This document shows positions 21,291-33,290 of a stretch of 64,000 bases of DNA, in pieces. The notes below the pieces were generated by a model. The model ran no database searches, had not been told where the DNA came from, and was given only the letters and a program-made list of their open reading frames with translations. This DNA comes from Plecoglossus altivelis. Its lineage: Eukaryota > Chordata > Actinopteri > Osmeriformes > Plecoglossidae. The position numbers were made by a program, and so were the translations under genes. How positions within the stretch are numbered: position 1 is the first letter of the stretch; every line of letters begins with the position of its first letter. The stretch spans positions 6,377,877-6,441,876 of the forward strand of contig BROE01000015.1 of the NCBI GenBank assembly GCA_036571765.1, given 5' to 3'.

Positions 21291-24281
21291 AAAGCACACA
21301 CAAACACATGGCACGGGGCAATGTTACAGCAAGGTGAAAGTACACATATTGCATAAACATCTACAAGTATTTTCATGTCTTTCGATTCCCTTCCTCCACT
21401 GTACTAGAACATAACGAGCAGACTGAAAGCACCAACCGCAAATGCAGGGAGAATCATTTATTTAGCCTCTTAGAGTGAAAATGCTCATCAACCTGATGTG
21501 GGTAGTCTGTACATGGAGCTTCAGTTCAGTGTCTCAAACCTACTTGGACACCAGTACATGAAAAACGTATAAAAAACACCACCACCCCTCACCCTGCCCC
21601 TCCCCCCACTCTCCACCACCAAAATCTGTGTTGATGTTCGCTAGATTCAATATCAGGTGTGAGGGTACTGTGTGTTAGAATCTGATCATCTCACTGGATT
21701 TGGGGCAAATCCAGAGTAGCCAAGAAGACAACCCTTTCGTGAGAAGAAGCTGGTATTGTGCTTCAATAATGAAATACCACACACACCACACACCTCCAGA
21801 GATCACTTCGATTAGACAAAATGTCAGTTTCTCTGGCAACTGTCTGAGTCCTGTCTACCAAGCTGTAGACAAGCAAACATGTTTGGGCCAAGCATATTTT
21901 TGAAATGTAAACAGACCCAAGTGACAAACTGAGGGAAGAGACGAAAGAATTTAGCCAGGAAGGCATCACATGCCAATATTCTTAGCAATCTCTCTCATTC
22001 ACACCAATGACAAGAATGAGGGCATGATTTCTGCTGTTTTTATTGATATTATATCAATATGCCATGCACACACTACAGTGAAGGGTCTACAGTACAGTGT
22101 TCAAGGTATCTGTATAAGTTCTGTATTGGCTCCAAGCATAAATGTCAAACAGCTACTTAAAGCTTTGAGGATAATTTAATTTCGGTCGAATGATTTTTTT
22201 TCTTTTTTTCTTTTCTTCGGTGGCCATCATACATTATGCGTCAATCATTCTGGCAGCTTATTACAATGTCGGAGGAGTGTGGAGAGAAAAAAAACGACCG
22301 TACTGGTGGGATGTATTTAGAAAAGTGGCACTTTTTAGGAACATTTCCTGTCCTCTACTCTTAGCTTTTTAGGGAGGAAAGTCATTTGAAAGTGAATGGC
22401 ATTTTGAAGCTGTGGTTTCCCCCCCTGTGATGGATACCGTTGGCACTGGCAGCATAAATCTGTTCAATGCCACTGCGTTTGGCTGCAGAGCGTTCGCGGT
22501 AATAAATGTCACATTCTGAGTGCGGGTTTCTAAAATGCAATATGACAGTGAATACCAAGTGTGTCTTAAATGTGTTTCGATTCATTTTTGCCCTGTGTGA
22601 GCTGTGAGCTGGAGACTTGCCTAACTGCTGCAGAAGGGGGAAAAGGTCCTGTCTCTCTGCAAGAGATGTAGCCCACAGACTGAAACTGGTGACCCTAAAG
22701 GCCTTGCTTCACTCCAACTTTGCGTAAGGTACATTGTTAACGTACTCCACTACGTTCTCTCTGTCAGCATTGATATTTAATAGGCAAATTACAAAACGGG
22801 TCAGCGACAAAACATTTGGAGATTAAATACATCGACGGCGACATGAAAATCGGCCTGGGGCCTGCGTCTGGCGAAGCTGTGTTTTAAAAGGGGGCTTGAA
22901 ATGGGGTTTATGTTTTTGTGACATGCTGTGCGTAGAAGAGGTCTGCGGAGCAAATAGCGCCGTGTTCGTAATGGTGGAGGAGGACAGGGAATCACACGAG
23001 GAAGGATGACCTAGAATACAAAAGCGGTGGCTGTTCCATGCACGGGGCTTCTCAGATGGGGGGGAGCGGGGGTGGTGGTGAGGGGGGGGGAGCTATCTGT
23101 GTCCGCAAGGGTAATGGGGAGTCAGTATTCAGTGATAATGTTGAATATCATGTTATCTGAAAAGGTGAGAAATAGAAGAAAGGAATAAATAGTAATATGT
23201 AATATGCTAAAGGTAAGACGACTTATCTAATATGGGGTTTAGGAGCGACACTTTTCAAGAAAGGTTGTTCGCTGTTCTGAGATGGTTTGTACAACCTTGA
23301 AGTTCTTAATGGAAAAACACAAATACCATCCATTCCCAGTTGTTGCTAAGCAGCTATCAAGGTCCTCAAATCAAGAAAGTGCGTTCCTTGGAATTTCTCA
23401 AGATTTTATGTTCCTTATTTTCAATGATTGCCACATGTCAAAGTACCATCAATTCCAATCATGAAAATTATGTTTCCTTTTGTATTCCAGTCACCTTCTG
23501 TGGCAGCACAGGTGTTCAAAGGGGCAAGGGAAAGAGTAATTGACGGTAGTTAGGTTTGTCAGAGAGATCAGTGTTTGTTAGTCGGTTCTTTCCTCTCCTG
23601 AAGCAACGGCACGAAAAGCGTCTCAAGACTTTCCCAGATTGTCTGACTCACCAAAGTGTTTAGAGATCCAAAGTCGTTCCCGTTTGTAAAGTATACCATT
23701 CATACAGTACAGTACCTACACCATAGGTGTATCAAAGGACGCAGTGTTGCTGCTCCTGACAGTTTATGCAGTCTGTCACCAAGCTGGGGTTTATGAGTAG
23801 GGATGAGCTGCTGGATGAACTCAAGCTTTGTCATCCTCCATCTTGAAATTGATCAGGTGACCTGCCACCGGGAAGCAGTTTGTGATGCCACAATCTAATA
23901 AGAGATTTATGAGGAGGATGTTTTCTGTAAGTTTGGGTGCGTGTGTTCGTGCGCGTGTGTGTGGGAGGGGGGGGGGGGGGGTATCAGGAACAGTGCAACG
24001 GAGAAGTCTGAAGAGAGAGAAGGAGAGGTGTCTCGTGTTTCTATAATATATAATAAAACAATAACCTTGGGAGAAATCACATGATCAGACCCAGCCGGAG
24101 ATCTGCAGCTGCCTGCAGTCCAGGTACTCTATTACAAGGGAGGATTCAGCCATCGCTTGGCTCAAAGTTCCTTTAAATACCGTCTTCAGATAGGGAACAG
24201 AACACAGGGAGATGGGGGAACGAGACGTAGAGAAATACAGCTGTCATTATTGTGTTCTGGGATTCACATTGGATAAGTACA

Positions 24282-24283
<2 letters not shown>
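21291..24283. other. Non-coding DNA, no gene seen
   Basis: Complex sequence with G-rich patches at 23057-23091 and a G15 run (23967-23981) next to a short GT/GC tract. Short frames at 21700-22179 and 23282-23543 show no similarity I recognise. Confidence 0.5.
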
Positions 24284-24355
<72 letters not shown>

Positions 24356-24518
24356 TCTCTCTCTCTCTCTCGATGTCTCTCTCTCTCTCTCGATGTCTCT
24401 CTCTCTCTCTCGATGTCTCTCTCTCTGTCTCTCTCTCTGTCTCTCTCTCTCTCTCTGTCTCTCTCTCTCTCTGTCTCTCTCTCTCTCTGTCTCTCTCTCT
24501 CTCTGTCTCTATCTCATG
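24284..24518. repeat. (CT)n array with 20-bp higher-order unit
   Basis: About 235 bases of pyrimidine. CGATG interrupts it at 24351, 24371, 24391 and 24411, an exact 20-base period, and GT interruptions follow at 8-14 base spacing. All Ser-Leu and Arg-Glu frames at 24212-24657 derive from it. Confidence 0.97.
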
Positions 24519-25199
24519 TCTCCAAACCCTCTTCTCCTCAAGAGTCAAAGCTAAACACGCTGTCATTCTAAGGGGAAACGAGAGGCTAAACTACTCATAC
24601 GAACGATTCTCATCAGGAAAAGACACGATTAGCGTAAAGTGGATGTTTTCTACTTGATAGTTGTGTCCAGCACTTGATCTGTGAACTAGATGGAACAGGG
24701 TGAGTGCATTCTAGAATCTATGATTCCACCACTGACAACATCCTCACATAACAGCACTAGCTTTTGTTTCCGCTGTTGACTAACGCCCACAGGCCAGACA
24801 TAAAACCTTGGCACTGTGTCAAGAGAAACGGCAGGTAAATATACTATACATATTTGTATACTGCAGTTATTACGTATCAACAAGCTTAGTCTTATAACCA
24901 GTCATAACAGTTTTAAGGGATGGCCTGCAAACAATGCCTTCTTTGTCATCACGCTGTCTATTATGAACAAAATGTACCATTTCCCCAGAAGACAATTCGA
25001 ATGGATGACTGAGTGATTACGGGAGAGACAATTAGTGCAAAAACATTTTGCGTACCCGCCATGAGTGCATAATTGCTGGGTGAGATACAAACAGACCACA
25101 AAGCAGATGGTTTGTTGGGGGAGAAGGCAAGCCTGGATGTAGCCTGTTCACGGCTGGAAAACGAGGAGAGGAAAAAGTAAAAAAAAAAAAAAAAAAGGT
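24519..25199. other. Non-coding DNA, ends in A18
   Basis: Complex sequence with an A18 run at 25179-25196. A 42-base segment at 24793-24834 is bounded by splice-like sites and is described under findings. Confidence 0.5.
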
Positions 25200-25345
25200 A
25201 GAAAGCGTCCTCCAGTTTCTGTGATGGGATTATACATGCCTGTTAGCGCGGCTAAATTACCCCAGTGAAATGATTCACTAGAGGAGCGATTACTGTCATG
25301 CCCAGAAGGAGACAGGTGTTCGCCAACATCACAGAGGGACTAAGA
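25200..25345. promoter_or_regulatory. Candidate conserved non-coding element
   Basis: Repeat-free block with a bicoid/OTX-like GGGATTA (25226-25232), CTAAATTACC (25252-25261), TGATTCA (25271-25277) and CGATTA (25287-25292). No open frame. The call is by motif clustering only. Confidence 0.25.
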
Positions 25346-26412
25346 CCTTGTACGTTTTCACTGACTGAACATGACATCAGTTGGTTCTGTTATAGGCCTT
25401 TTCTCTCCTCAAAGGCCCAATAAAGCTCCTATAGAAATCCTCACCTTTACGCTGCGTCATGTCAGTTGGGTGGCACATTGATCAGAACAGAGCATCATGA
25501 ATGGAAGAACAGCTAGTTGGCAACTTTCTACACTTTGCGTGTCTTGAACGCCAACCAGTACAGACTGGATAGTCGTTTCACAACATAGCTCTAATGGTTT
25601 GTGCTGCTATCCTATGGCTCTCTTCTCCATGTAAATAGCCTTGTACACCAACGTAAACAATTTGACATCAGATGGATGATTTGAACCAACACAACGCAAT
25701 GAGCTTGCCATGACCTTGTCTAAACATCAGTCCCGTGGATATTGCGTAAACAGTTTCTAAATATAGTTCAACACAGGTGCCAGACAAGCGAATTACAATA
25801 TAATTGACGTAAAATATCATGGCGCACTTTGAGAACAATCACGCAAGCGTTCATTCTGTGACGGTGCTGCAACCGCAGCTGCAAGTGTAGGGTAAAAATA
25901 ACTATTTTGTTGAGGTTTAGAAGAGGACTGAGCCAACTGTCACGATTTCTATCATTTTTTCCCCTGAGTGAATTGCATTCAATAAAGCACGTCACAGTTT
26001 GACACCTAGTCTCAACAACAAACACATTCTAGATGTGGGGGAAAATTCATCTCTTTCACGTAAAACCTTTAGACCAGAGCATCAGGAAAGAGATACTTGA
26101 CAGCAGAAAAGGAGAAAGCGTTTGAGTAATGCGATCGGTTTCCCCTGTAGTGTTTGAAAAGAACTTTCAGACAGCATACAGTTTTTTTTTTGCATCTCTC
26201 ATTTCTTTCATGTGAGTTACAGTAGGTCACAGGAACTGACCTCTGGTTTGAAATCTGGGCTTTGGATGGTGGTTCTATGAGTGGAAAGAGATGCTGTTAT
26301 TTCAAACCACAGGTTATGAGAAATTAAGCTGGATAACAGACAGCTGAAATCCTCTGACTGGACACCCTGACCTTTACCGTCTTTGGCTCTGTTTGCTAAA
26401 AATACACTTCTA
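25346..26412. other. Non-coding DNA, no gene seen
   Basis: Ordinary complex sequence with a T10 run near 26182. No supported feature. Confidence 0.5.
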
Positions 26413-26423
26413 CAGACACTCGT

Positions 26424-26456
<33 letters not shown>

Positions 26457-26588
26457 TCCATCCACCCTGTCCCAGACACTCATGGAAACACACGTGCGCA
26501 CACACACACACACACCCTGTTTTCAGACACCGTTGCAAACACACAAACGAAAACACATTCATCTTTCTCACACACACATACACACACC
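26413..26588. repeat. Composite minisatellite with (CA)n
   Basis: Three imperfect copies of a unit of roughly 55 bases begin CAGACAC at 26413, 26472 and 26525. Each has the order CAGACACNC-TG-AAACACAC, a (CA)n stretch, and (in the first two) CACCCTGT. The (CA)n parts have different lengths, so the unit duplicated before or while the CA tracts expanded. Confidence 0.8.
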
Positions 26589-27174
26589 CAAGCAGCAGGC
26601 AGTCACACTTTTCTAGAAGGTGCAACACAACACAATAATACAGAGGTTACGTCGCGGGGGCAGCTGGCTTTGCTGTGCGGTTCAGAATCTGAGTCATCCA
26701 CTTGAAGACAGAACAGTGCACTGTAAGTGGGGCCTGGAAGGCATGTGACAGTGACGAATACTCGGGAAGACAATTGCCAAGAGACAGTGCCTGCGGTGTC
26801 ATTGGTGGAATAGGCATTCTTCTTTACATAAGATGCATCCACAACCCTTGTTTGTTTCCTTACCGTGAACGCAGCTCTGCAGCAAGCCTCGCACGAGACG
26901 ATCCGCATGGATTCGGAAGGCATGATTTGAATATCGGATTCATAAATACCTCACTCTGACTGCACCTCTGTATTCAACCGGGCCACGCAAGAAGTCTAAA
27001 GACGATTAGAAGGACTGAATTGGCTTACTCTCCCAAGAGACCATTCTTTTGACACATCATTCGGATCCTAATTCAAAGAGCACTCAAGTCGAGAGGGGGA
27101 GCTGACCTCATGGAGAGAAGTTCAAAATGGTGGAGCTGAGAAAATAAATGTGCCGTGCAAGAAGATGAGAATGT
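26589..27174. other. Non-coding DNA, no gene seen
   Basis: Complex sequence. Opposing frames at 26603-26959 overlap and neither resembles a known protein. Confidence 0.5.
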
Positions 27175-27490
27175 GTGAAATGAACAGTAATTAATGTTGA
27201 ATGCGGAAGCCCTAAAGAAAAGGGCAGGTCGTTCTGTTTCCATCATGCCTGGCGTTAATAGGAATATGATTGCATTTTCCCTTTTCCTCCTCGTGAAAGT
27301 TCTTTGTCTAATTCAATCAATATGTCAGCGCGGACAATGCTCCATAAATGGACGCTTTGAATGAGGGAAATCAAAGCAAATCTATCGGGACTGAAACCGA
27401 TGTCGGCTTGACCTGCAGTCCAATCAAGAGACGCGCTGGAAGTCTTTTCTCACGGCTATTAAAAGGTGCATTTTTAACTTCTCAAAAATG
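27175..27490. promoter_or_regulatory. Candidate enhancer with SRF CArG box
   Basis: Repeat-free, about 300 bases. Motifs in order: CAGTAATTAATG (27185-27196), TCAATCAAT (PBX-like, near 27313-27321), the SOX core ACAATG (27334-27339), a perfect serum-response CArG box CCATAAATGG (27342-27351) and the MEF2-like CTATTAAAAG (27456-27465). The SOX, CArG and MEF2-like combination is typical of muscle or neural-crest enhancers, but tissue assignment is inference. Stops occur in all frames. Confidence 0.35.
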
Positions 27491-28654
27491 TGAAGTTCCT
27501 GCGTCCTGCTTGACAGTTTCATAGCCCGAAGTGTTAATGATCGATGAACCCGCTCACCTGTGGACTGTCAGACGTCCGTCCGTCCTGTCCCCCCCCCTGT
27601 CCCCCCTCCCTCAGAATCACAGGAGCCGATATTAATGAAACCGTCCTGGATTCCTTCGTTCAACAGGCTAGACGCATCAAAGCGATATCCTGCTTTCCCA
27701 ACAGTGCATTCAACCCAGTGGGTTGTGACCAAACATGACATTTTCCGGGATGATTTCTGTATCCACTCTGCCTCCTAGGGCTCGGTAACATGATCCAGTC
27801 AGGTCAGAAAATGTCAACACCCTACAGTCTTCATCAGTGACCTTTCTCCACTCCTGCCTGGCTCCAGTTAAGGTCCAGAGTGTTGCGACTGTCTGGATGT
27901 TCGGAGGGAGAAATGCCAACACCATAAACATCCAAACACAGACCTTAACACCCAGGAGATGAAACCCACACAATCTGATAGAATTATGAATTGACAGGAC
28001 TAAGATGCATACGTTTGTAAAAAATCAACAGGAAGTCTGTTAAAGCTGAGATTATATCAGTTAGAAATAAAAATAAGTTGTGCGGTATTGTGAAGTTCAG
28101 TCAGTGAAACTTGAACCGGAGGGAAAAATATCAAACAAGATTTGAGGGTGGTGCTTATGTTTGAATAATGTTTTTTGTGTTACCCATAGCAACTGTAAGT
28201 CAAGTCAATAAAGTCAGTTCCAGTTAGAGCTTGATTTCAGATGAATCATAGCAGACAGGCCAAAGCAGTAATGAAAAAAACAACATTCATTTCCTAGACA
28301 TTATCTTTGCTTCTCCTGAGCAATTATTAAATACAATTTCCATTCATTATTGAATCTAATAAATGATGTATCATGATGATATTTCCACATATGAGGCCTG
28401 AGTGGCCAGCCATGCGTATCCCATCTGTATATCTAATGATGAGTCACTACTTGAACACTACATGATTTGAACCACTCAAACCAAATACTTTACTGTATCC
28501 AGGGCAAAAACCATCTTTAATAGAAAAGACTTGGGGTCAAATGGTATGTTAAAAAGATGTGAGGTTTCCTTGACAGAGATCCCCTTGGAATATCCTCCTC
28601 TTCCTTCTGTTATTGACTTTTCGTTTTTCTACATGGCTTTTCTTTAACATCATT
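27491..28654. other. Non-coding DNA, no gene seen
   Basis: Complex sequence with short C runs near 27591-27605, AT-rich from 28000 to 28400. No supported gene. Confidence 0.5.
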
Positions 28655-28657
28655 GAG

Positions 28658-28695
<38 letters not shown>

Positions 28696-28800
28696 TGAGT
28701 GAGTGTGTGTTTGTGTGCGAGTGTGTGTTTGTGTTTGTGTGCGAGTGTGTGTTTGTGTGTGAGTGTGTTTCTTGGAAGGCGGTGTGTGTGTGTGCGTGTG
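28655..28800. repeat. (GT)n / GTGAGT / GTTTGT repeat
   Basis: A (GT)n core with GTGAGT and GTTTGTGTGCGA variants, interrupted at 28770-28780 by unique sequence. A complementary (AC)n tract follows at 28877. Confidence 0.95.
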
Positions 28801-28876
28801 CCAAGTTCATGGAATTTACAGCAATCTGGGGCAGACGTTTGTCCTTTTTGATTTATGGTAGAACTGGGATGCGTAC

Positions 28877-28914
<38 letters not shown>
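28877..28914. repeat. (AC)n microsatellite
   Basis: About 19 AC units, 77 bases after the (GT)n tract. The two tracts are complementary and can pair in a single strand. Confidence 0.96.
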
Positions 28915-28918
<4 letters not shown>

Positions 28919-28929
28919 ATTCACACAAA

Positions 28930-31354
28930 CACACACACACAAGATAGAGCAAATCCACAGATTAATCTCCCTCTTCATTCCATACTCACGGATATTTTCC
29001 AAGATTTTTCTCAAGTGGTCATTCCTCTTCAATTTCCCCGTGTCAGTCCAGAACTTTGCTGAAGCACCTCTGGAACAGTTATCATTTTAGAGTGTGGATA
29101 TGAGAACATTTTCACAGAATGTTGTGCTGTTCGCGCTGAGTATTTGGTCCAGTTAGTGTGATTTATGACTGACCTTGCAGGACTATGCTCCAACCCAGAC
29201 CACCAGACTGACAAGGTTGACCACTAAGAACAAATCGATTCGGAGTACCTTTCCGGGGGAAAAAAAGGCGCTGTTCTGCTCCGACGGGCAGGGCGACAAT
29301 GCAGAGTTATGGAGATCAGGAGGAGGAGTAGAGGGAAGGTGCGAGGAGACAGGAGAAGGGGAGAGAGTGAGAGAGAGAGAGAGAGGGCTGCATGGTGTGT
29401 TGCCAGGGGCCAACGAGTCACTCTCCCGCCTGCGCCGCCCTCTTGATACCAGGTCACGGCAATCAAAGTCCACCAATCACTAAGCCGCTTCTTACTCATG
29501 CATCTGATTATTAACATGCGCTCTTCTCTGTGTTGTCTCCCCCCTGCCCCTCCAGTAATTGTGTTTTCCTTCACACTCCAGTGACACGGATTGCTCCCCC
29601 CCCTCATCCCCTCCCCCCTCTCCCTGGTGCCGTGGGGCCTCCCCTACGCTTCTACGCCCCCCTGGTTACTCAACTCCTGATGTTTTGCGATTAATCAAAG
29701 TCGCGCTGTGTTCCCTCCCTCCCGCAGTGTCCTGCGCTGCTGCTTCCAGGCCTAGGGAGCGCAGGCAGGCCTGCAGGGAGGGCGTACGGAGTCAGGGCTC
29801 GGACAGGACCAACACAATGGCGAAGGACAGCTTTAAAACCCTAGATACCTTGACACGCTGTCCACCCCCCAGTTCCCCACTGCCGGTGGGGGACAGTCAA
29901 AGTGAGGTTCGATATGTCATGGCCTGCCATTTTCTCGTATCGCGTCCAGGATGCACTCTACCGCCCCCTACAGCCGTCCTGAGTAACGCCCGTTGACGCA
30001 AATCAGAAAGGGTCCGATCGTGGCAGTGCCGTATCGCGTACCGGCTCCACCGATTGCTGTGCGTTTTCTAAAGTTCGGCGGTTTGCTTCATAGATCGACC
30101 ACCGCCTCCTATCTCTCTCTCTGCTCTTCCTCTTTCCCTCCCCCCTTTCTGCTCCCTTTCCACACATTGACTGATGATCCAGCATATCCCATTTATTATC
30201 CTCAACAATGGTTGAGAAGGATCAATGGCCGACGTAGTATCTCATCCTCCACCTCTTCCGCTCTCCGCCCCCCCCCCCCCGCTCCTTCCACCTGAGCAGG
30301 ATGCGCACGTGCAGACACCACCCTGCCAACGAGGCAGCCCTGTCCCTCGATCGCCTCTGCTGATCCCGTCTGCGATAATCAGCTTGGTGAGCACACTGTC
30401 AGGTCGACTGTCCTCCTCCGTGCTCAAGCCTCACACGAACGCCTAGCGACATGCTGAGCCGTTGCTGAGTAACCCCACCCAGGCCCATCCAGAACACGTC
30501 CGCGCCGGTGATGTCAAGTCTGGCGTGCTGTGCAGCGCCGTGCTCCTAAAGCGATGTACAAGAAAACGATCCTAGGAAAACAGTCGCAGGCATTGGGCCA
30601 CCAGTACTGAATTCCATCCATATTCCAGAAGGTGCCATCTGTGTTATGCTAATTCATATATCTGCTCCATCAGCACAGTAAGATGGAATCTACCATTAAA
30701 CATTTATCAGCAAACTAATTAGTATTAGGCTACCCAATAGTTTTTTTTTTGTATTATTTTTTTAAAGCTAGACATCAGGGCCCTGAAGGCAACATGAATC
30801 TCTGGCGATGTTTAAAAAGTTCTAATTGAAAGACTTGGAGGAGAGTGCTGCGGGAGGAGCAGGTGTGCTTTCATTCCCTGTGGCCTTCGGACACCTGACC
30901 TTGATGAAGCTCGCGGCTGCTGTGGAGATACAAGAGGGGGGAAAGAGCCTCTATTCTCGCTTCCTTTCAGGCTGCTGTTGGCTTTGTACTGACGGGGCGA
31001 GCCAGTAGATAAAGCCCTTCTCCTCCAGCATGCCCCCCCTCCCCCCCCATCAACACGCTGCCTATCTAACACGTATCAAAAGCAGAGGGAGAGGGGGGGT
31101 GAGGAGAGGAGGCTAGTGGGTGGTCAGTCTAAGCAAGGATGTAGCTACCAAGACATGGACACAACACACACACTTACACGCACACTCTCACACAGACACA
31201 CTCTCTCTCTCTTTCGCACCGAGTGTGAGAGATACAGGAGAGAGACCCTGTCTGCGAATCGAAACCTCCATTGAAATTCTTGGCCACAGCCTCGGCTGTA
31301 AATAAGCGCAGAGGTGTAAGAAGTCACAGAGAATCACCATCTCCATTTAAAGTA
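28930..31354. other. Non-coding DNA with a GC- and CpG-richer core
   Basis: Contains a purine tract at about 29313-29387 with (GA)n, then C-rich sequence and several CpG-bearing stretches between 29720 and 30560. Overlapping frames (29183-30446) on both strands reflect composition. It could include a weak CpG-island promoter, but no first exon is identifiable. C homopolymers occur near 30271 and 31031. Confidence 0.4.
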
Positions 31355-31520
31355 AGCAAAAACTTCACACCTCCAAATCTCATTATGCTTATCCAGCCCC
31401 CTTATCGCAGGGTCTGGAATTACCCAGTCAGGCTGCAATCAGCTCACAGGAGGCCAACAGATATCGCCTTCCAAAGCAGAAATAAGAATAAAAAATGGCA
31501 TAAAGTTCCAGGCGCGACTC
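31355..31520. promoter_or_regulatory. Candidate conserved non-coding element
   Basis: Repeat-free block with two GATA-type sites 13 bases apart (CTTATC at 31388-31393 and 31401-31406), GGAATTACCC (31416-31425) and CAATCAG, then an A-rich end. No coding signature. The call is by texture and motif spacing. Confidence 0.28.
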
Positions 31521-31707
31521 TACAGCTCGACTATCAGTGCATTTGCTAAGCTGCCGTTCCCTCTGAAGCATGCCTTTGCCTGTTTGGACTGATCATTTCC
31601 CCCCGGCGTCTCCGGCGTCTGGGCGTTGGCTGAGATGGAGGTCAGCTCGCACATTACTAATGCCGGTTAAGTCACACCTCCGTCTCGGTGTCTGAGTCGG
31701 GCCCTCG

Positions 31708-31766
31708 GTCTGGAAACACTTCCAGACGTACCGCGCTTCCCGTTGGCTGTCTAGCGCCAACGGAAG
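31708..31766. other. Two adjacent stem-loops
   Basis: GTCTGGAA/TTCCAGAC (31708-31715 with 31720-31727) forms a perfect 8-bp stem with loop ACAC. Nine bases later an 11-bp stem with one bulge (CTTCCcGTTGGC with GCCAACGGAAG, about 31736-31766) follows. The sequence is CpG-rich and unlike its flanks. Function unknown. Confidence 0.5.
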
Positions 31767-32940
31767 CTCGCTGAGGTCATGGTTGGAACGTCAGAAGGCG
31801 TCCCACGGTTCCATGCTTCAAACGGGTTCTGTGTATGTAGCCTTGGAAGAGTGGTAACACAACCATGGCCGCCAACATATTTTATATATAAACTCGAAGA
31901 AGAAGAAAGTCAAAGTGCAACGAAATGATATTCTGCTCTCCCATGCCCTGATGTGGAGGTCAGACCATGATACCTACAGTATATCTTCAGCAGACTAGAC
32001 AGTGGGCATACTGCGCTATGACGAACACTCTCTACAGCAACTTGTTGGTAAAGAGTAGTCTGTTTCAAGTACTTCACTCTCAGACATGCTCCTTTTTTTA
32101 TTCCTGGAATAATGTTTGTCCATTAAATGCCAGAGATGTTGACTAAACTCTGCCAGTAAGGCAATTTGAGCAGAAGGGGGGGTGGGGGGGGCAGAGTAAA
32201 ATAGGCATTGATTTTATTCATGCTCTGAAATCTTGGCTGTGAGGTGAGCACTGTGCCGAGCTGAATGCTAATCCGGAAAAATGCTTTTTAGCATCCAGGG
32301 TCATCACCTTAGAAATCTCGACCAAGGCTTAAATCAATTCCAATTTGTCACAGGAACATTCAAGGGTCACATTTGGCAGCACAAAATGGGAGCAATTTGT
32401 TTCGTCAGTGGAGGCCAAAGAGGAAGTCTCAGGTCACCACCGACACATTCACGTCTCATCAGCTACAATGCTGCAAGTCATTTAGGGCATTAGTCACTTT
32501 ACATTTTGCCAGGGGATTTTCTCCGCCCGCTGAGGGCGGAGCTCACGATATACCTGTGGTTCACTTCAGCCCCTGCTGCAGATGAGTCTAGCTCTCCCCC
32601 CCCCCCTTGAGCCTCGTAAATGACTTTGTAAAGAGACAGCTCTTGTCTGTTTGGTTTAAAACGGCTGCACGCAGATTTATGCCGGTGTAGGAGGGAGGGA
32701 AAAAGGAGAAGGATGATGATGCGAAAGCTGCTTGCGTGCGTTCCCTCGTTCTGTCGCCGTGGCACCGGCCGGCTGTGCAGGTCACCAGGTCGAATCATTT
32801 ACATACAGGTCTCATATCGCACGGCAACCGAGGACCTGTCTACAGCAGCATTCAGAAACACACACACGCTCGCACAAACACACAAACCCTCACTAACACT
32901 AACGCGTTCGGCAACAAACAAACACTGGCCTGCAGACACA
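31767..32940. other. Non-coding DNA, no gene seen
   Basis: Complex sequence with G and C homopolymers near 32176-32191 and 32597-32607. Short frames have no support. Confidence 0.5.
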
Positions 32941-33060
32941 CTTGTGTTCAAATTAGGGGTCCTTTGTGGTTAACTGCACTTTTAATGGTGTCCCAATTAT
33001 CCTTTAACCCTAATTAACCTGGGTTGATAGGAGCCTGGCTTGATTAATCCTACACATTGT
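32941..33060. promoter_or_regulatory. Candidate homeodomain-site cluster
   Basis: Within 90 bases: GTTAACTG (from 32969), CCAATTAT (32993-33000), CCTAATTAACC (33009-33019) and TTGATTAATCC (33040-33050). It is repeat-free and non-coding, and it borders a (CA)n array. Conservation is unverified. Confidence 0.3.
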
Positions 33061-33131
33061 TACTCCACTGCAGGACAGAAATCAGCATACTCGCACACTC
33101 TTTAATCTGCTTCCTGCCTCAGCGTCTCTCA

Positions 33132-33290
33132 CGACACACACACACACACCTCACACACACACACACCCAGACACACACACCACACACACACACACGCACG
33201 CACCCAGACACACACTCCCTCTTGTTCTCTCTCTGTTACTCCTCTCTTCCCCTGACTCTCTCTCTCTCTCTTACCCGCTCCCTCTCTCTT
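33132..33290. repeat. (AC)n arrays followed by CT-rich tract
   Basis: Three (AC)n segments joined by CACCCAGACAC-type spacers (33132-33214), then pyrimidine-rich DNA with (CT)n at about 33257-33271. Confidence 0.93.
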
